Below, in pieces: positions 24,520 to 36,637 of a stretch of DNA of 64,000 nucleotides (position 1 is its first letter; each line of letters begins with the position of its first letter). The translations under genes and the position numbers were made by a program. Source of the stretch: Phoronis australis (lineage: Eukaryota; Phoronida; Phoronidae); assembly GCA_002633005.1 (NCBI GenBank), contig NMRA01000642.1:87874-151873 (forward strand), in the 5' to 3' direction. The notes below the pieces were generated by a model that saw only the letters and a program-made list of their open reading frames with translations, did no database searches and was not told the origin of the DNA.

Positions 24520-25035
24520 GAGTGTTACAGTAATCAAGGGTTTCACGAGTAATGTGTGTTGACATCTCGCTAAGACCCTCCCATGTGATGCCAGAGTGGT
24601 AAACTGCTTCACCAGAAATGTGTGTTGACATCTCGCTAAGACCGTTGCATGTGAAAGCAAAAATATAAAATAGTAAAACTAGTGAAACTAAAATGACGAG
24701 CGTTGGTACTAAAACACATTAAAATATCGAGTGATGCGCTCTTTCTGAAGGGTGTGCTACAGACAAAACAGTTGACCACTGTAGCACACCCTTGAGAAAG
24801 AGCGCATCGCTCAATACGTGGTGATATTTTAATATATTTCAGTACCGACACTCGTCCATTTAGTTTTACTAGTTTCACTATTTTATAGTTTTATTCGTCG
24901 ATAACTGCACGGCATTGCAACATCTATTTGAAAGCAAAATGATCAACTGCTTCATAAGAAATGCATGTTACCATCTCGAAAAGACAATCGACGCGTAGAT
25001 CCTAGAGCGTCAAACTGCTTCGGGAGCAGTGCAGG
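24520..25035. repeat. Tandem or dispersed subrepeats (GTGTGTTGACATCTCGCTAAGAC)
   Basis: AATGTGTGTTGACATCTCGC with following TAAGACC occurs near 24547 and 24617. A diverged relative (AATGCATGTTACCATCTCG) is near 24960, each preceded by a CTGCTTCA/TTTCACG-like block. The palindrome at 24664 appears inserted between copies. Confidence 0.5.
24664..24888. mobile_element. Near-perfect palindromic MITE, about 225 bp
   Basis: The left arm (ATAAAATAGTAAAACTAGTG ... GATGCGCTCTTTCTGAAGGG TGTGCTACAG) is mirrored by the right arm (CTGTAGCACACCCTTGAGAAAGAGCGCATC ... CACTAGT..TATTTTAT, read in complement). Arms are about 95 bp with a few mismatches around a ~25 bp centre. RNA or single-stranded DNA would form a long hairpin. 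No coding content. Confidence 0.8.
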
Positions 25036-25774
25036 TCCAATATGCTCCATCGATCATGATAAATTAACTAAATATTCACCGATATAACACGTGCTGAATG
25101 TAAATCTATAGATTATGTTGAAATTCGCCCACACAGAAGTTGTACAAGTTTTACCGGTAAAAATCAATTTGATTTTGTAATTTGAAATTACAAAGTCAAT
25201 ATAATATAAGTAAGTTTTATTAGTGACAATTTTAACACACACGCATAAAACATATAACTCAAAGTTTGAAGTTACTGACATCGTCTCAGAAAATTTGCAA
25301 CATTGTAAAGGTTTCGTGTCCAATACCCGGTATTCCTGTTTTAATTGTAGGGGTTCGTGTCTTAATGGTCGGGGTTTGTGTTTTTCGGGCTTGTTAGCAG
25401 TTTTGACGATGCAGGTGTCAGTTTCGAATCCGGGATATCTAGTTTATACCGGGATTCCAATTTCGATGGAACACCTTGAGGTTGATATCTTACGTGATCA
25501 CGATTACATTCCACTGCAGCGCCATCTAAATACAAGTGGCGAAGTGTATGCGCGAAGACTGGAGGTGTGTTTAGTAGACAAAGTCTCTCCTGATAAAAGC
25601 AAGAGCTCGCAAGCCTTTGCAAGAGGGGTAACATGCAAGGCACGTGACCTTAGCGAGATTCTATCCTGGCTTTTCTCGCTAGAAATTAAGAAAGACACGG
25701 TATCAGTCTAAGTGGTTGCAGAGAGTTGTCAATCGACAGACTCCGTCAGAACCACAATGTATGGCACTACCGCG

Positions 25775-26290
25775 AGTAATTTGGAACACTATCTCGCAGT
25801 AAAACATCCAAAGCATTCCACTCTAAAGCAAATAAGTACATACATGTATATAAGAGAAACTATGTCAGTATGAACTTTAACTCGGGGTAAACAACCCAAA
25901 TTATTCCACTCCACAACAAATGAGTACCAACTTCAGAGATATACGTCTTTTGGACCGCCAACTCGCGGTGAAGAACTCAAAGTGATTCCACATCAAAGTA
26001 AACGAGTGCATATTTGAAAAAAATATATATCAGTAGGAAGGATAACTCGCGTTAAAGAACCCAAATTATCCCACTTCAGAAAAAATGAGTACATATTCAA
26101 GTAATATATGTCTGTCTGCAGTAACGCTACAATGGTGGGTAGAGAACACACATTCCAAAACAAGTCAGTACACATTGAAGCAATGTATGTCTGTTAGTAG
26201 GAACGATAACTCGCGGTAACGAACCCCTAAGTGTATTACTTCAAATCAAACAAGTACATCTTTAAGAAATAAATGTATATGTCTGTCTGT
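25775..26290. repeat. Satellite-like array, about 82 bp unit, ~6 copies
   Basis: Units share AACTCGCGGTAAAGAACCCA, then ATTCCACTTCAAA, AACAAATGAGTACATATT and ATATATGTCTGT. Unit starts near 25790, 25880, 25962, 26043, 26125 and 26207. Copies are diverged by substitutions and short indels. Confidence 0.7.
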
Positions 26291-26511
26291 GATGCAACGC
26301 ATAGTTTAACTCGACCTTTCCATGTTCACTGTTTTTCCCGTGGCGTGGCGGTGTGATCTTTATGTAAGACGTCTGAAATGAACAGTTCAGTTACGTATTT
26401 TACTTAAAACTCCTAAATTAGGCAATACCTATGAGCGGCGTCTAATCTTTGAATTTGAAACCTTAAGTGGTCTCAGCAAATACAATTAAGTGACAATATT
26501 AATTAAAACAA

Positions 26512-26606
26512 CGAGATTTTCAACTTCGACATGTTTGACTAAAACATTTTTGTCCTGATGATGATGTTTGAGACATCGAAACATGTCGAAAGTGAAAAAT
26601 CTCGTA
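26512..26606 (+). ncRNA. Hammerhead-ribozyme-like hairpin, degenerate
   Basis: Contains CTGATGA (26555-26561), a 5 bp helix GATGT/ACATC (26563-26567 with 26573-26577), and GAAA (26578-26581), in hammerhead order. CATGTCG (26582-26588) pairs with CGACATG (26527-26533), followed by T-T at the expected cleavage position, and GAC/GTC can form helix I. Two deviations: an unpaired T before helix II and one extra T after the cleavage-site base. Outer arms ACGAGATTTT and AAAATCTCGT pair further. Hammerheads occur in animal Penelope-like and related retroelements; this may be a relic. Confidence 0.4.
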
Positions 26607-28616
26607 TTTTTATTGATATTAAATAGGTAAATATTGTTAACTTTTCCGCTCTTCTTCTGTGCAAGCTTATAGATTAGGTTCTGTTATTCATTGCGCAAGC
26701 ATCTTATGGTGTGGGATTCCACAACACGCTTGCACTTGGCGATTCCTAGTTTCAGCTACTACACTGTAACTCGAAAATTATCTCGACATTTCGAGTAAAA
26801 ACACTCAGCCATGTGTTGAAGTGCATTTGACCAAAGAATGATAGACATTTATTTTGATCGTACAAGGACGTAGAAAGGAAAATGATTGAAAAAAATGAGT
26901 TAGATTTCGAGTTCAAAATAGACCCCAGGCCCTGAAAAAGTGACATTTGAAGCGTCGAAGCAAACTCAATACATCTACAAAATATCTGAATAAATATATT
27001 CCTGAATCTCGAATTTAAAAAAATTGAAACCAAGTCACTGTCTGCTTTATTAACTGAAACTCGTGACGAAATCAATGATTCAAAATTTGAAGATGTCATA
27101 TACATGTACAAGTACGGTTCAAAATATAAATTTATGTGTTATACTAGGTACACGATCTCCATGTTGTTCAAACGCAAAAGAAGCGGTATAGAGAGGGGGT
27201 TAGTTTCTGTTCCGATTTTGTTAAGCACAGCCCTCGGCGACAGGTGTCTTCTAAGTATTGGTAGTAAAACAGTTGGTGTGCCGACCTACAGTCACGTACT
27301 ACTCCCTGTTGCACAGAGCAACCAGCCGAGAACGACAGCGTTTATTCCGAAAACAAAACGAGTGCGCAAAATGGAATTTGTCAACCAGCTTCGTTTAATA
27401 GTTTCTAATTCAAGCTGCATGTTGATTTAATGGCCAGTGCAATAGTAATGAGAAGCTCATGCTCAAGCGACACTACCAGTTTCCCGGAAATCTGGGGTCG
27501 TTACGTCACGTGGTTTCCGCCACTTTCCATTAAAGCGGCTACAAACCTGAATCAAACTTCCGTCAAAAGTAAGTTTTGATTTAGATAACTTGTTGTTATG
27601 AAATTGGTCTCAAATTGTTCCTCCGATTTCAAATAAGCGTGATTTTTCAACTTGGAAAGAGCTGATACATGTAGTTCGTTATTGCTTGGAACCAGGCTCT
27701 AATGATGATTAATAACGCCGTGTTATATCATTGGCCGATTATGGTCTCCGGGAAAAACGAAGTGTCAGTGCTTTACCACACCAAAATCACCGCTCCTTTT
27801 CGTAAGGCGAAAGCTGAGATAAACTTAAAGCGTTAAGTGACCCAAACCAAAAGTTTCTTTCTTCGACAGAACGTTGAATTAGAGCCACTTTAACTATCTA
27901 GAAAACACCAAAATAAACAAAAAATCTACCCCAAGAGTCTGTGAAAACAATTTAAATTGAATGAGATGCAAAACGTACACAGGCTTACGGGATCTTCGGA
28001 GTCAAAAGATGCACAATTTTACGTGTGTTAATGGCTAAGAATCAATCATGAAGTTAAATGGGGAAACTTACGAACTTTTGAAGGAAATGGCGAAACTCAT
28101 GTGGAAGGACAACATTACTGACGGGTAGAAGGTCATTAACAAAGGGCGCATTGCGGCGCAGGGGGAGGGGGGTAGTGCCTTCCTAGATTCAGGCAGAACA
28201 AAACAAATTTGAAAAAAAGAACATTAGATGGGAATCGGTGTTGTGAACAAAATTTAGATTGTGATTGAATGATTGTAAAGCTCCTTTGAAGCCTTTAAAC
28301 ATTCGCCAAGTTTACGGCAAGATACCGTGGAGCAATTTTACCAGTCTACACTAAATGGAAGTTGTCGGGAAAAAGTGATGTCCCTATTTAAAAACAAGAG
28401 AACAGTGACAATTTAATCTAATTTAATTTCGAAGATGTATTACCGCATCAATGAAGAAAGCACGATCTTTGTAACTTAACGTGTTGCAGAAAAATTAATT
28501 TCCCATAGGTTTCTTATACAGTGACTCAATGTCCTTTCACTTCGTTAGTGTTAAAAGTAAACTTGGCTACGTTTAAGGTTTTTTGTTAGGCAACTTATAA
28601 TTCTACCCAGACCATC

Positions 28617-28826
28617 TCACACTCGCAGCATAAATACCTCGGCTACACCGTCGTGCCACGCCCCTCCGTTGGCAAAGATTAGTTTGCCATGGCGACCGGG
28701 CATTTCCTTCAGCGCCATCACTTCACTGTGGCCAACGACAACAACGTCTTCTGCGCATGTTTCCAGAAAATCGGAATAGTCTCCAAGGGCGTGTTTGAGC
28801 ATGCCAAGAACGCGATCTTCACCAAA
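28617..28826 (-). CDS. Phosphoesterase exon 5 (C-terminus, stop)
   Basis: Acceptor TTTATGTTTCAG, phase 0, TGA at 28617-28619. Carries VVVVGHSEVMALKEM and LIFANGGAWHDG, the family's last metal-binding motif with Glu in place of the second His. Confidence 0.85.
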   Translation of the reverse strand, partial: FGEDRVLGMLKHALGDYSDFLETCAEDVVVVGHSEVMALKEMPGRHGKLIFANGGAWHDGVAEVFMLRV

Positions 28827-31800
28827 CTGAAACATAAATATCACGGGAGGAAATTTTCTCAGTTTTTCTCTCTCCAGATAAGTTTCGTTTGGTCAGGGAA
28901 GACCCCGATGTTGGTACTACTGAAGGGTTAACGGATAAACTTCAGGAAGTTGCAATTTTACGTCTTAACTACATGTACATGTATATGTATTGATGATAAA
29001 TAATGGCGAATTATATATTTACTGGCTGGGCGAAATTGCTTACTGACAACAAAGAGTGAATCTGGCAAGGGTTATTACGCGAAACGCGTGATCGTCATAA
29101 AATGACACGACTACTGTAGTTGGATATTACGCCGCCTGCTTTGCATGTGAATTGTTACAATGTACAGATCATTAAGAACTAATGTGTCTCAGTGTGAGTC
29201 GATGCGCTTCGGTATATGAGACTCTGTATATGAAAGGTCGTACTACGAAAGTAGGCTTCCGCGACAGTAAGAGACAAACCATTTGATGTCTTCAATCTGT
29301 CAACAGGGTTTTCTTTTATGCTTAAGAAAATTGCCCATTTAAGTGCACCAAGCTTTATATTGCACCGGAAGCTCATGATTTCTACATTGTCCACCTAAAG
29401 CCACCCACACATTACATAAAATCAACAAGTAAAACCAACCGTGGTTATAAACATTAAGAACATTCGAAATATATTTGAGAGCTTAAATGAAAATTAACCA
29501 GAGACACAAGAATGAAGCGCTCTTCCAGCAGTACCTGGTCATGAGATTGACCTTTAATGGAATGATAATATTAGGTAAAAACTTCGATGAGGTCAAGTTG
29601 CTAGTCCAAGTGCCTACAAGCTGGGTGATAAGTAGAGTTCCCTCAATAGGAACATTGGGTCATTTAAACTCGACTGATACATGTAGCGTCCATACAGTAC
29701 AAAGGTTAAGAAACTACATGTACCACTATGCTACACGTACAACGACAACTCTATGCTCCAACTACAACTCTTCCAGGTTCAGGAAACAGTCAGCAGTGGT
29801 AACAATATGGGCAATAATAAATATAAAAGACTAAAGGAACACGGCATGTGGGAGAAAAGATTATATCCAGAATAAGGTACATGTAGTGTTAGAGCAAAAA
29901 GAAGGTCACTTGAAGAAATAGCAATGGAAGGGGTTACATGTACTTTTTCTTACCTTCGCCACCATTCTGGAGACTAGTTTGTATTTGCACAGGTTCTTGA
30001 ACGTTACGTAATCACCATTGTCATTTAGTAAGAACTTCTGATCAGGGTTAATCTTTTTCCCAAAAGGAACTGAAAACAAGTTTTATACCAAAATTCAGAA
30101 GAGTCTAAATTTCTTAAGCTGATTCACGGTAGCAATATTTCCAGCCACCCCTGTCTGGACAAAAGCGAAAATGAGACCGGTATAAGGGGCAGCAGTGAAC
30201 CGTTTTTCATCAAAAATGTGATTGCGAATAGCGACAACCTAGATCCCCCAGTGTTAACTAATAATGCCCTCAAAAGCTTCTAAATTCATTTTGTATCAAG
30301 AATAATTCAAATGAACACATGACGTAAATTTTAAGTTTACTTTTAGACTGTTATCCCAAATTTAATTTCTGTACTACCTCGGACATCTAAAAGATTCCTC
30401 ACTAACTCTGCGGTACCATGGAATTTTAATATTTACAATTTTGAAATTCCAGCGGAAAACTTCAAGCCTTGACCTTTAGGCATCCTTTTTAGCTCACCTT
30501 CTCACATCTTTCCTTCTCCTGTTCATCCACGATACCTTGCGACATTTTTCCTTCCGGTATTTTTCTACAATACCTTCAAAATCTACCCTCCCTGTGTTAT
30601 TCTGCCACACCTTCCAACACCTTTCTTTCCCGCGTTATTCGATAATACCGTCGAACCTCTTTCCTCCCCACGTTATTCCGATAACTTTCCTTCCAGGGCT
30701 ATTCTACATTTAGATACAGGTATCTACGTTTCCTTCTGTGTTCTGCAATTGCTTCCCACAACATTCCTTATTCTGTATTACCTTCCATCACCTTTTCTGT
30801 TAGCAGATTTTGCAAGTAGTCGGTGCCGAGCAGCTTCACAACCAAACTACCGAAGACATCGAAGCCACACTTCTCCAGAATACCAGTTGCTCGCTGGACG
30901 TAGCTTGGCGTTTCATACTCAACAGTGGACGCCAATCGGGCCACGAAGTAGCCAAGGCACGTATCGCCTATGTGTAAATATACATGCACATCCGAATAAA
31001 AAATGTGTATTTTAAAGCGCACCTTAGATTTTGTCCTCCGGAACATGGTGGTTTATGCGCCAGTTAATGACCAAATGCAAGAACAATGCACGTAATTGAT
31101 GACCACAGCAATGATTTTGATGTATATTTATGTTTATTATACTGAAGCATTCCGAATTGCCGCATCATTAGGCCAATGGCGTCTGCGTAGATCTGCGCTT
31201 ACATGCATAATATATGTCGCCAAAGAGGCGGATATAGGCCCATGGGCTTTAAGGCGCGGCAGTACGGTAATGCAAAACAGTTTAGAACACCCCAAGGAAC
31301 TTCAGATTCGCGCAAAGCTTTGCGAGAAATCGCCATTTATTACAGACCAAGCGCATGATCCAGCGATCTTCAACCCTATTCGGGAATTTATGTGTTAACA
31401 GAACGCAACCCTGGAGCGCCTACTGTCAGACAAAGTTTTGCGCGAGCGTACAGTCCAGCATGATTTCGAAAAACTTTGCGTCATGCGAGAGTGAATGCGA
31501 GTGAATGGCAACTGTTTCTCGAGTACACCTATCATAGAAACATAAATACTTGGCAGTGCAGGCCAGAGTGTTGTATGGTCGGATTGAATTAACGATTAGG
31601 GGAAAGTTATTTACTACATGTTTAAGCCACAGTCTTGCGCCCAACGAAATGCAGGCCTGTTGATGTGACTGGCAAGGCAGTTAATACCGGTGGAAACTTG
31701 CAAAATATCATCTTTTGACGTGACCATGGTGTAGGAATACATAACCAGACATAACGTCTTAAACTTGTTAATGGTGTCCCATGTTTCACCAGGAATATTT

Positions 31801-33434
31801 TGCACTACCGTCCGACATTCTGCCATACTAATTGTACATCTTCTTCTGAAAGTGTTCAGGAATACCTCCATAATGTTGACTGTGATAAAATTAAAACTAA
31901 GAGATGAAACAACACGTCAGGTGGCTCACATCTCATTCGGCATCATTAGGTGAAATAATCTTGCAATACCAAACAGTTTAGTTAATCACACTTACCCGGC
32001 AAAAGTCCACCTGGCTGGTCACGCAGAGCGAACGAGTTGAAGAGGTCCCAGTCATGACCGTGCTCAAAGCGAATTCTGTAGATCTCATCTTCTGCAAATT
32101 GTGTAAAATCTTTGGTTCAATCCCGTTCAGAAGCTTACACGAGATACATGCTGCTAAAACGTTTGAATTGAGATTGATATTCTCTTCGATAAACCAGTAA
32201 CTACTAAGGAGCAAAGTCAGTCCTAAAGTCCTAATGCAAGCGCACAATAGTGATCTGATGGTCGCAATGGAGCGTGCAATACATATGTGAAGCTTGCACT
32301 GAGTATACGCAGACGACGCAATAGTGATATGGAGCGTGAAACAGGTATACGGTAACAGCTAATAGCCACATGCATATGAAGTTCGCAACTGGATCGTGTA
32401 TTACATCGGACTCAAAGTAAACTGTAATTGCTGGTGCGCTACAGCAACTCAAATTCTCAGCGACGTTTGAAATTATCGGACAACAGTTCACAACAGTGAC
32501 AAATGTGAGTAAGTGTGAATTCGACAAATATATTATAAATGCTGAGACATTTGAACTTAACTAAACAAGTACAGCGCTACCACTGGTTTAAGTTAATAGT
32601 CACAGAGGGAAGCAAGAAAGCCACACTTAGATAGCGTCTCAGGCACACATAACCAGCTACAGTGTATACCTTTGCCTCGGCGGAATAATTAAAGGATATT
32701 CGCGTATAACCCGGTGGAGAGTCGTTTCTTAGGCACACTTTGAGTTCCAACAGTTCGTTTAATGGTTTAACTGACGCGCCCTCTTTGAGGTGATATGACC
32801 GTTCAGCGCATTCTTACCTTCTTCAATTTCCATTACAAGAATTCCTGGGACGAATTGAACGTTGTCACCGAGAAGGTCACGACAAGCTTCCTTCGTGAAG
32901 CTGTGGTCATGATTACCACGAATGAAATAAACTTTCACGTCGTGATTGTCCGCCAAATTCCTCAACGCTTTAAATACCTCTGGAGAGCCCTCTATTTCAC
33001 CGGACAGGAGTCTCTCCACTAGCTGCGATGCTGGAAATACAGGACGGAGCTGAATGCTACTCTATTTATGCTGAGGCTTCTAATATACATTTGTATTCAT
33101 AATGGTTTCTCGTTGAAACCTGAGACGTGTTTTTTTTCCGTTTGACAGCAGGAATAAATATAACAAACTTCACAATACTTCAATGAAAATGCCTCAAATT
33201 CACACCCAACCGTTGCAAAAAATTGTTTTACGTACCTGTAGGTGGCGCCTCAATTACGGAGTAGTGCCACATTTCTACTATGTCGCCCAGTAAGACGAGG
33301 CTGTGGACTTCGAATGAAGCAGCTGTGAGCTTTTCAAGGAACGAAAGAAGCCGAGATGGGGTCCCTTTTGCAAAGTAAGCGGCGATATGCGTGTCGCTTA
33401 TAGAATAGATATCTCTTTTACGTGAGTTTTCCAT
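28617..33434 (-). CDS. LpxH-like calcineurin-type metallophosphoesterase (5 exons, 297 aa)
   Basis: Coding exons in order are 33434-33236, 33030-32818, 32091-31996, 30967-30792 and 28826-28617. All borders are GT/AG with matching phases (1, 1, 1, 0), total 894 nt. Family motifs: SDTH at about 13-16, LGDIVEMW at about 49-56, RGNHD at 104-108, EHGHDWD at 147-153, GHSE at 260-263 and GGAWHDG near the C-terminus. Order, spacing and the GDxxExW, HG and GAWH features resemble UDP-2,3-diacylglucosamine hydrolase LpxH more than eukaryotic PP1/PP2B enzymes. The usual GHxH second metal ligand is Glu here. No signal peptide is seen. The chosen start is the Met just before the catalytic core, since it is present in both copies of exon 1; an upstream ATG at 33530 exists only in this copy. 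Animals do not make lipid A by the standard pathway, so the substrate is unknown. Confidence 0.8.
30792..30967 (-). CDS. Phosphoesterase exon 4
   Basis: Acceptor ATTTACACATAG, donor GAAAAG|GTGATG, start phase 1, end phase 0. Encodes a helical segment (GYFVARLASTVEYETPSYVQ) between the metal motifs, where LpxH has its variable cap. Confidence 0.8.
31996..32091 (-). CDS. Phosphoesterase exon 3
   Basis: Acceptor CACAATTTGCAG, donor CCGG|GTAAGTG, phase 1 at both ends. Carries IRFEHGHDWDLFN, equivalent to the LpxH HGD-type metal motif. The open frame at 31614-31871 is not needed between exons 3 and 4 and was not included. Confidence 0.82.
32818..33030 (-). CDS. Phosphoesterase exon 2
   Basis: Acceptor CTGTATTTCCAG, donor GAAG|GTAAGAATG, phase 1 at both ends. 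Carries DVKVYFIRGNHDHSF, the GNHD metal motif. Confidence 0.88.
33236..33434 (-). CDS. Phosphoesterase exon 1 (copy A)
   Basis: Start region through SDTHIAAYF and LVLLGDIVEMW, donor CTACAG|GTACGT in phase 1. It lies in the left copy of the local duplication. The frame stays open upstream to an ATG at 33530, which would add 32 residues (MRKNNVKLG...). Copy B has ATT at that ATG. Confidence 0.82.
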
Positions 33435-34382
33435 TCTTACCCGCTCAAAGTGAACCTCTTCTGAAGTCGACGGCTGGGGAGGTGTGTACCTGTTCAAAAT
33501 ATACCCAAGCTTCACGTTGTTTTTTCTCATGGTACATTTAACCTACAAGTAGCATTTTCTCTACAGATATTTAAATCTGGGTCTGTATTGTCTATTTCAA
33601 GTCTGAATCTACTTTGCATGCAAATTCCTGGAACTTTGGACATTTTAGTGACAAAGTAGGAGTCTCAAATGACTTGTTATACCTATTTAATTCGTGAATT
33701 CCAGATGTTTGAGATTGACGTCACTATAGTTCCGTGCTCATCTTCACAGTGGCTGATCATTTTTAATCCTTTGTTTTTGGTCATCCATTTAGAAACTAAT
33801 TGACATTTTTTGTAAGAAAAGGTCGAGTGAACAATTCTTCGCCGACCCAGGATTACTTCTTTATCGTTATATCCGGCATCCTCAATCGTAGAGTCAGACT
33901 CGAAAATCGAACGCAGGTATTGTTGGCAAGTATAGCAGCGTGGAGCCTACATGTATTTCTACAGCTTTGCACCAAGGCTAGTTTAAACAAAACTAAGAAC
34001 ACCTGAATTTCGATACTGATTAAATCAAACGTTGCAAATTGGATTATAATATGGTGCACAATTTCATTGCTTATTGCCTTGTGAAATTAAAATGATTTCA
34101 ATCACTTTACTTATAAGGCCTGTAGCCGGTGTGCAATAATTTGGTTGATTTTTGGAACACAAAGGATGGGGTTTCTGGAGACATGGATGAACTTTATGGG
34201 GGAAAACTTGAATACACAGTACTTGTGTCCTGAAAATAACTACGCTTGTGGTACGCATAATGGTGGTAGAAATGTATGTCGAGTTTTGTCATGGTGTCTT
34301 TGGTCCAATGTTCATTAGAAGCATACATGTTTAAAACCGGGGTGCGACCTATCTGATTTCCAGTGTTGTCATTTATACACAG

Positions 34383-34666
34383 TTATGGATACAATTCGCA
34401 AACCCAAATTTTAATTGACCTAGCTCGGCACACTTGCACGCACTTGTCAACTTCTGCATAATGCAGGCGTTTTTTCCAAACAACCACTTGTTCATCGGGA
34501 ATTTCGTTCTTCAGCATAATAGCAGCTATTTTTTGTTCAGTCGTAAGTTCCGCGCCTTCAAGGTCATCTGGTTCCTGTGCCTGATCACTTAATTCAATCT
34601 GAAAGTCGGGATGGTCGGATAACTCCTTTCTGCTTGCCTCGATGATGACGTCCCAAGCAAGCTTCT
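34383..34666 (-). CDS. Duplicate of the fusion gene's last exon (copy A)
   Basis: Same 284 nt length, acceptor CTTTACAG and TAA stop as 36638-36921, with only a few base differences. It has no upstream exon of its own within copy A, so it is either an allelic copy placed in tandem by assembly or a dead duplicate. Confidence 0.6.
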
Positions 34667-35493
34667 CTGTAAAGACGTTACGAATGATTTTCGAATTCAG
34701 TAAAATAATTATGTTCCTATAAAAAATTACGAATCCATCCTAATCCCCTTCAATTATCGGGAACGTGCAAACTTGGATGCAGCTGTTGTTCGAGGTCCCC
34801 GATTAATCAACATCCCAGTGTTTGTTAGGTAAACTTCCTTATTTGGAAAAAAGGTGAAAACACGGTTTTGCTTCCCTTTCGAGAGAAATAAGAAACAATA
34901 GCAGTGAATCTTGGCATTACACTTGCTCTTAGTTTCGGCACGTCTCGTCAGTCTTCGGGGTCTTACGGCTATGGCTTAGTCAAAAAAAACCCACAGGATT
35001 CTGGTGCTCCCGCACTCACTTTCAAATTAATCAAATGTCTGTTTGTCTTGGACATTTGTGACAGAGTTCTTTAGACTGAGCATGTAACTTAAGTGGAGAA
35101 AAATCCACTTTCCGTCGCAAAAGCCAATTTTCGATTTAGACTTCCCCGGTTATTAAATTGACTTTGTCATTTAGTCAAAATAATTATGCGACTTCCGGAA
35201 TTGGAAAGAATTGCCAGTTCGTTCCAGCTTGAGGGCTACCAAGTTTTCTCACATCAGTGCCTCATTTCTTCGCAGAGCGAAGTTTCGAGGAATAACGAAC
35301 CGTCAATTCTTTTTAAGGCCAAAAATATATCAGTTTTAGAGTAGTACATGTACGTGGTCTAAAGCAAAATTTACTTTCTTCAACGGAACCACAGTTTATT
35401 GCTTTATGTGTTTACCTAGCTNAGGCTTCAAAATACTTTAATGAAAATGCCTCAAATTCACACCCAAACGCTGCAAAAAATTGTTTTACGTAC

Positions 35494-35692
35494 CTGTAGG
35501 TGGCGCCTCAATTACGGAGTAGTGCCACATTTCTACGATGTCGCCCAGTAAGACGAGGCTGTGGACTTCGAATGAAGCAGCTGTGAGCTTTTCAAGGAAC
35601 GAAAGAAGCCGAGCTGGGGTCCCTTTTGCAAAGTAAGCGGCGATATGCGTGTCGCTTAGAGAGTAGATAGCTCTTTTTCGTGAGTTTTCCAT
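35494..35692 (-). CDS. Duplicate of phosphoesterase exon 1 (copy B)
   Basis: Intact frame, same donor and length as 33236-33434. Amino-acid differences between copies include Asp/Ala, Ile/Leu and Ser/Ala changes around the SDTH motif. SDTH and GDIVEMW are conserved in both. Either allele or second exon copy. Confidence 0.65.
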
Positions 35693-36569
35693 CCTTACCC
35701 GCTCAAAGTGAATCTCTTCGGAAGCCGACGGCTGGGGAGGTGTGTACCTGTTCAAAATATACCCAAGCTTCACGTTGTCTTTTCTAATGGTACAATTAAG
35801 CGACAAGTAGCATTTTCTCTACAGATATTTACATCCGGGTCTGTATTGTCTTTTTAAGTCTGAATCTACTTTGCGTGGAAATTCCTGGATTTTTGGACGT
35901 TTCAGTGACAAAGTAGCAGTCTCAAATGACTTGTTATACCTATTTAATCCGTGAATTCCAGATGTTTGAGATTGACGTCACGATATTTCATTGCTCATCC
36001 TCACAGTGGCTGATCATTTTTAATCCTTTGTTTTTGGTCATCCATTTAGAAACTAATTGACATTTTTTGTAAGGAAAGGTCGAGTGAACAATTCTTCGCC
36101 GACCCAGGACTACTTCTTTATCGTTATATCCGGCATCCTCAATCGTCGAGTCAGACTCGAAAATCGAACGCAGGTATTGTTGGCAAGTTTAGCAGCGTGA
36201 AGCCTACATCTACAGCTTTGCACCAAGGCTAGTTTAAACAAAACTAAGAACGCCCGAATTTCGATACTGATTAAATCAAACGTTGCAAATTGGATTATAA
36301 TATGGTGTACAATTTCACTGTTTATTGCCTTGTGAAATTAAACTGATTTCAACCACTTTACTTACAAGGAAAGTACACCTGTAGCCGGTGTGCAATCATT
36401 TAGTTGATTTTTGGAACACAGAAGATGGGGTTTCTGGAGGCACGGATGAAATCTATGGGGAAAAACTTGAATACACAGTACCTGTGTCCTGAAAATAACT
36501 ACGCTTGTGTTACGCATACTGGTGGTAGAAGTGTATGTTGAGTTTTGTCATGGTGTCTTTGGTCCAATG

Positions 36570-36575
36570 TTTATT
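36570..36575 (-). terminator. Poly(A) signal AATAAA for the fusion gene
   Basis: Minus-strand AATAAA about 65 bases beyond the TAA stop at 36638. Copy A has a changed sequence (ATTCATTA-like on the complement) at this place, so only copy B retains it. Confidence 0.5.
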
Positions 36576-36637
36576 AGAAGCATACATGTTTAATACCGGG
36601 GTGCGACCTATCTGATTTCCGGTGTTGGCAATTACAG

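Larger units (their letters stand above)
25036..28616. other. Repeat-bearing spacer downstream of the phosphoesterase gene
   Basis: Contains the ~82 bp satellite at 25775-26290 and the hammerhead-like hairpin at 26512-26606. The longest frame (25223-25711, plus, 162 codons) has no recognisable domain. No gene is supported. Confidence 0.45.
33168..35421. repeat. Local tandem duplication, copy A
   Basis: Matches 35426-37676 end to end with an offset of about 2.26 kb. The left half differs by roughly 5% including indels; from about 34430 to 35421 I see only two differences. The copy stops exactly at the single n at 35422. Contains phosphoesterase exon 1 and the last exon of the fusion gene. Confidence 0.9.

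Noticed and set aside
25223-25711. 162-codon plus-strand frame
   Set aside because: Longest unassigned frame, but no recognisable domain or splice context; its first part comes from repetitive GGTTCGTGTCTTAATG-like sequence.
31614-31871. 85-codon minus-strand frame inside the phosphoesterase gene
   Set aside because: Exons 3 and 4 of the gene join in phase without it, and it carries no family motif.
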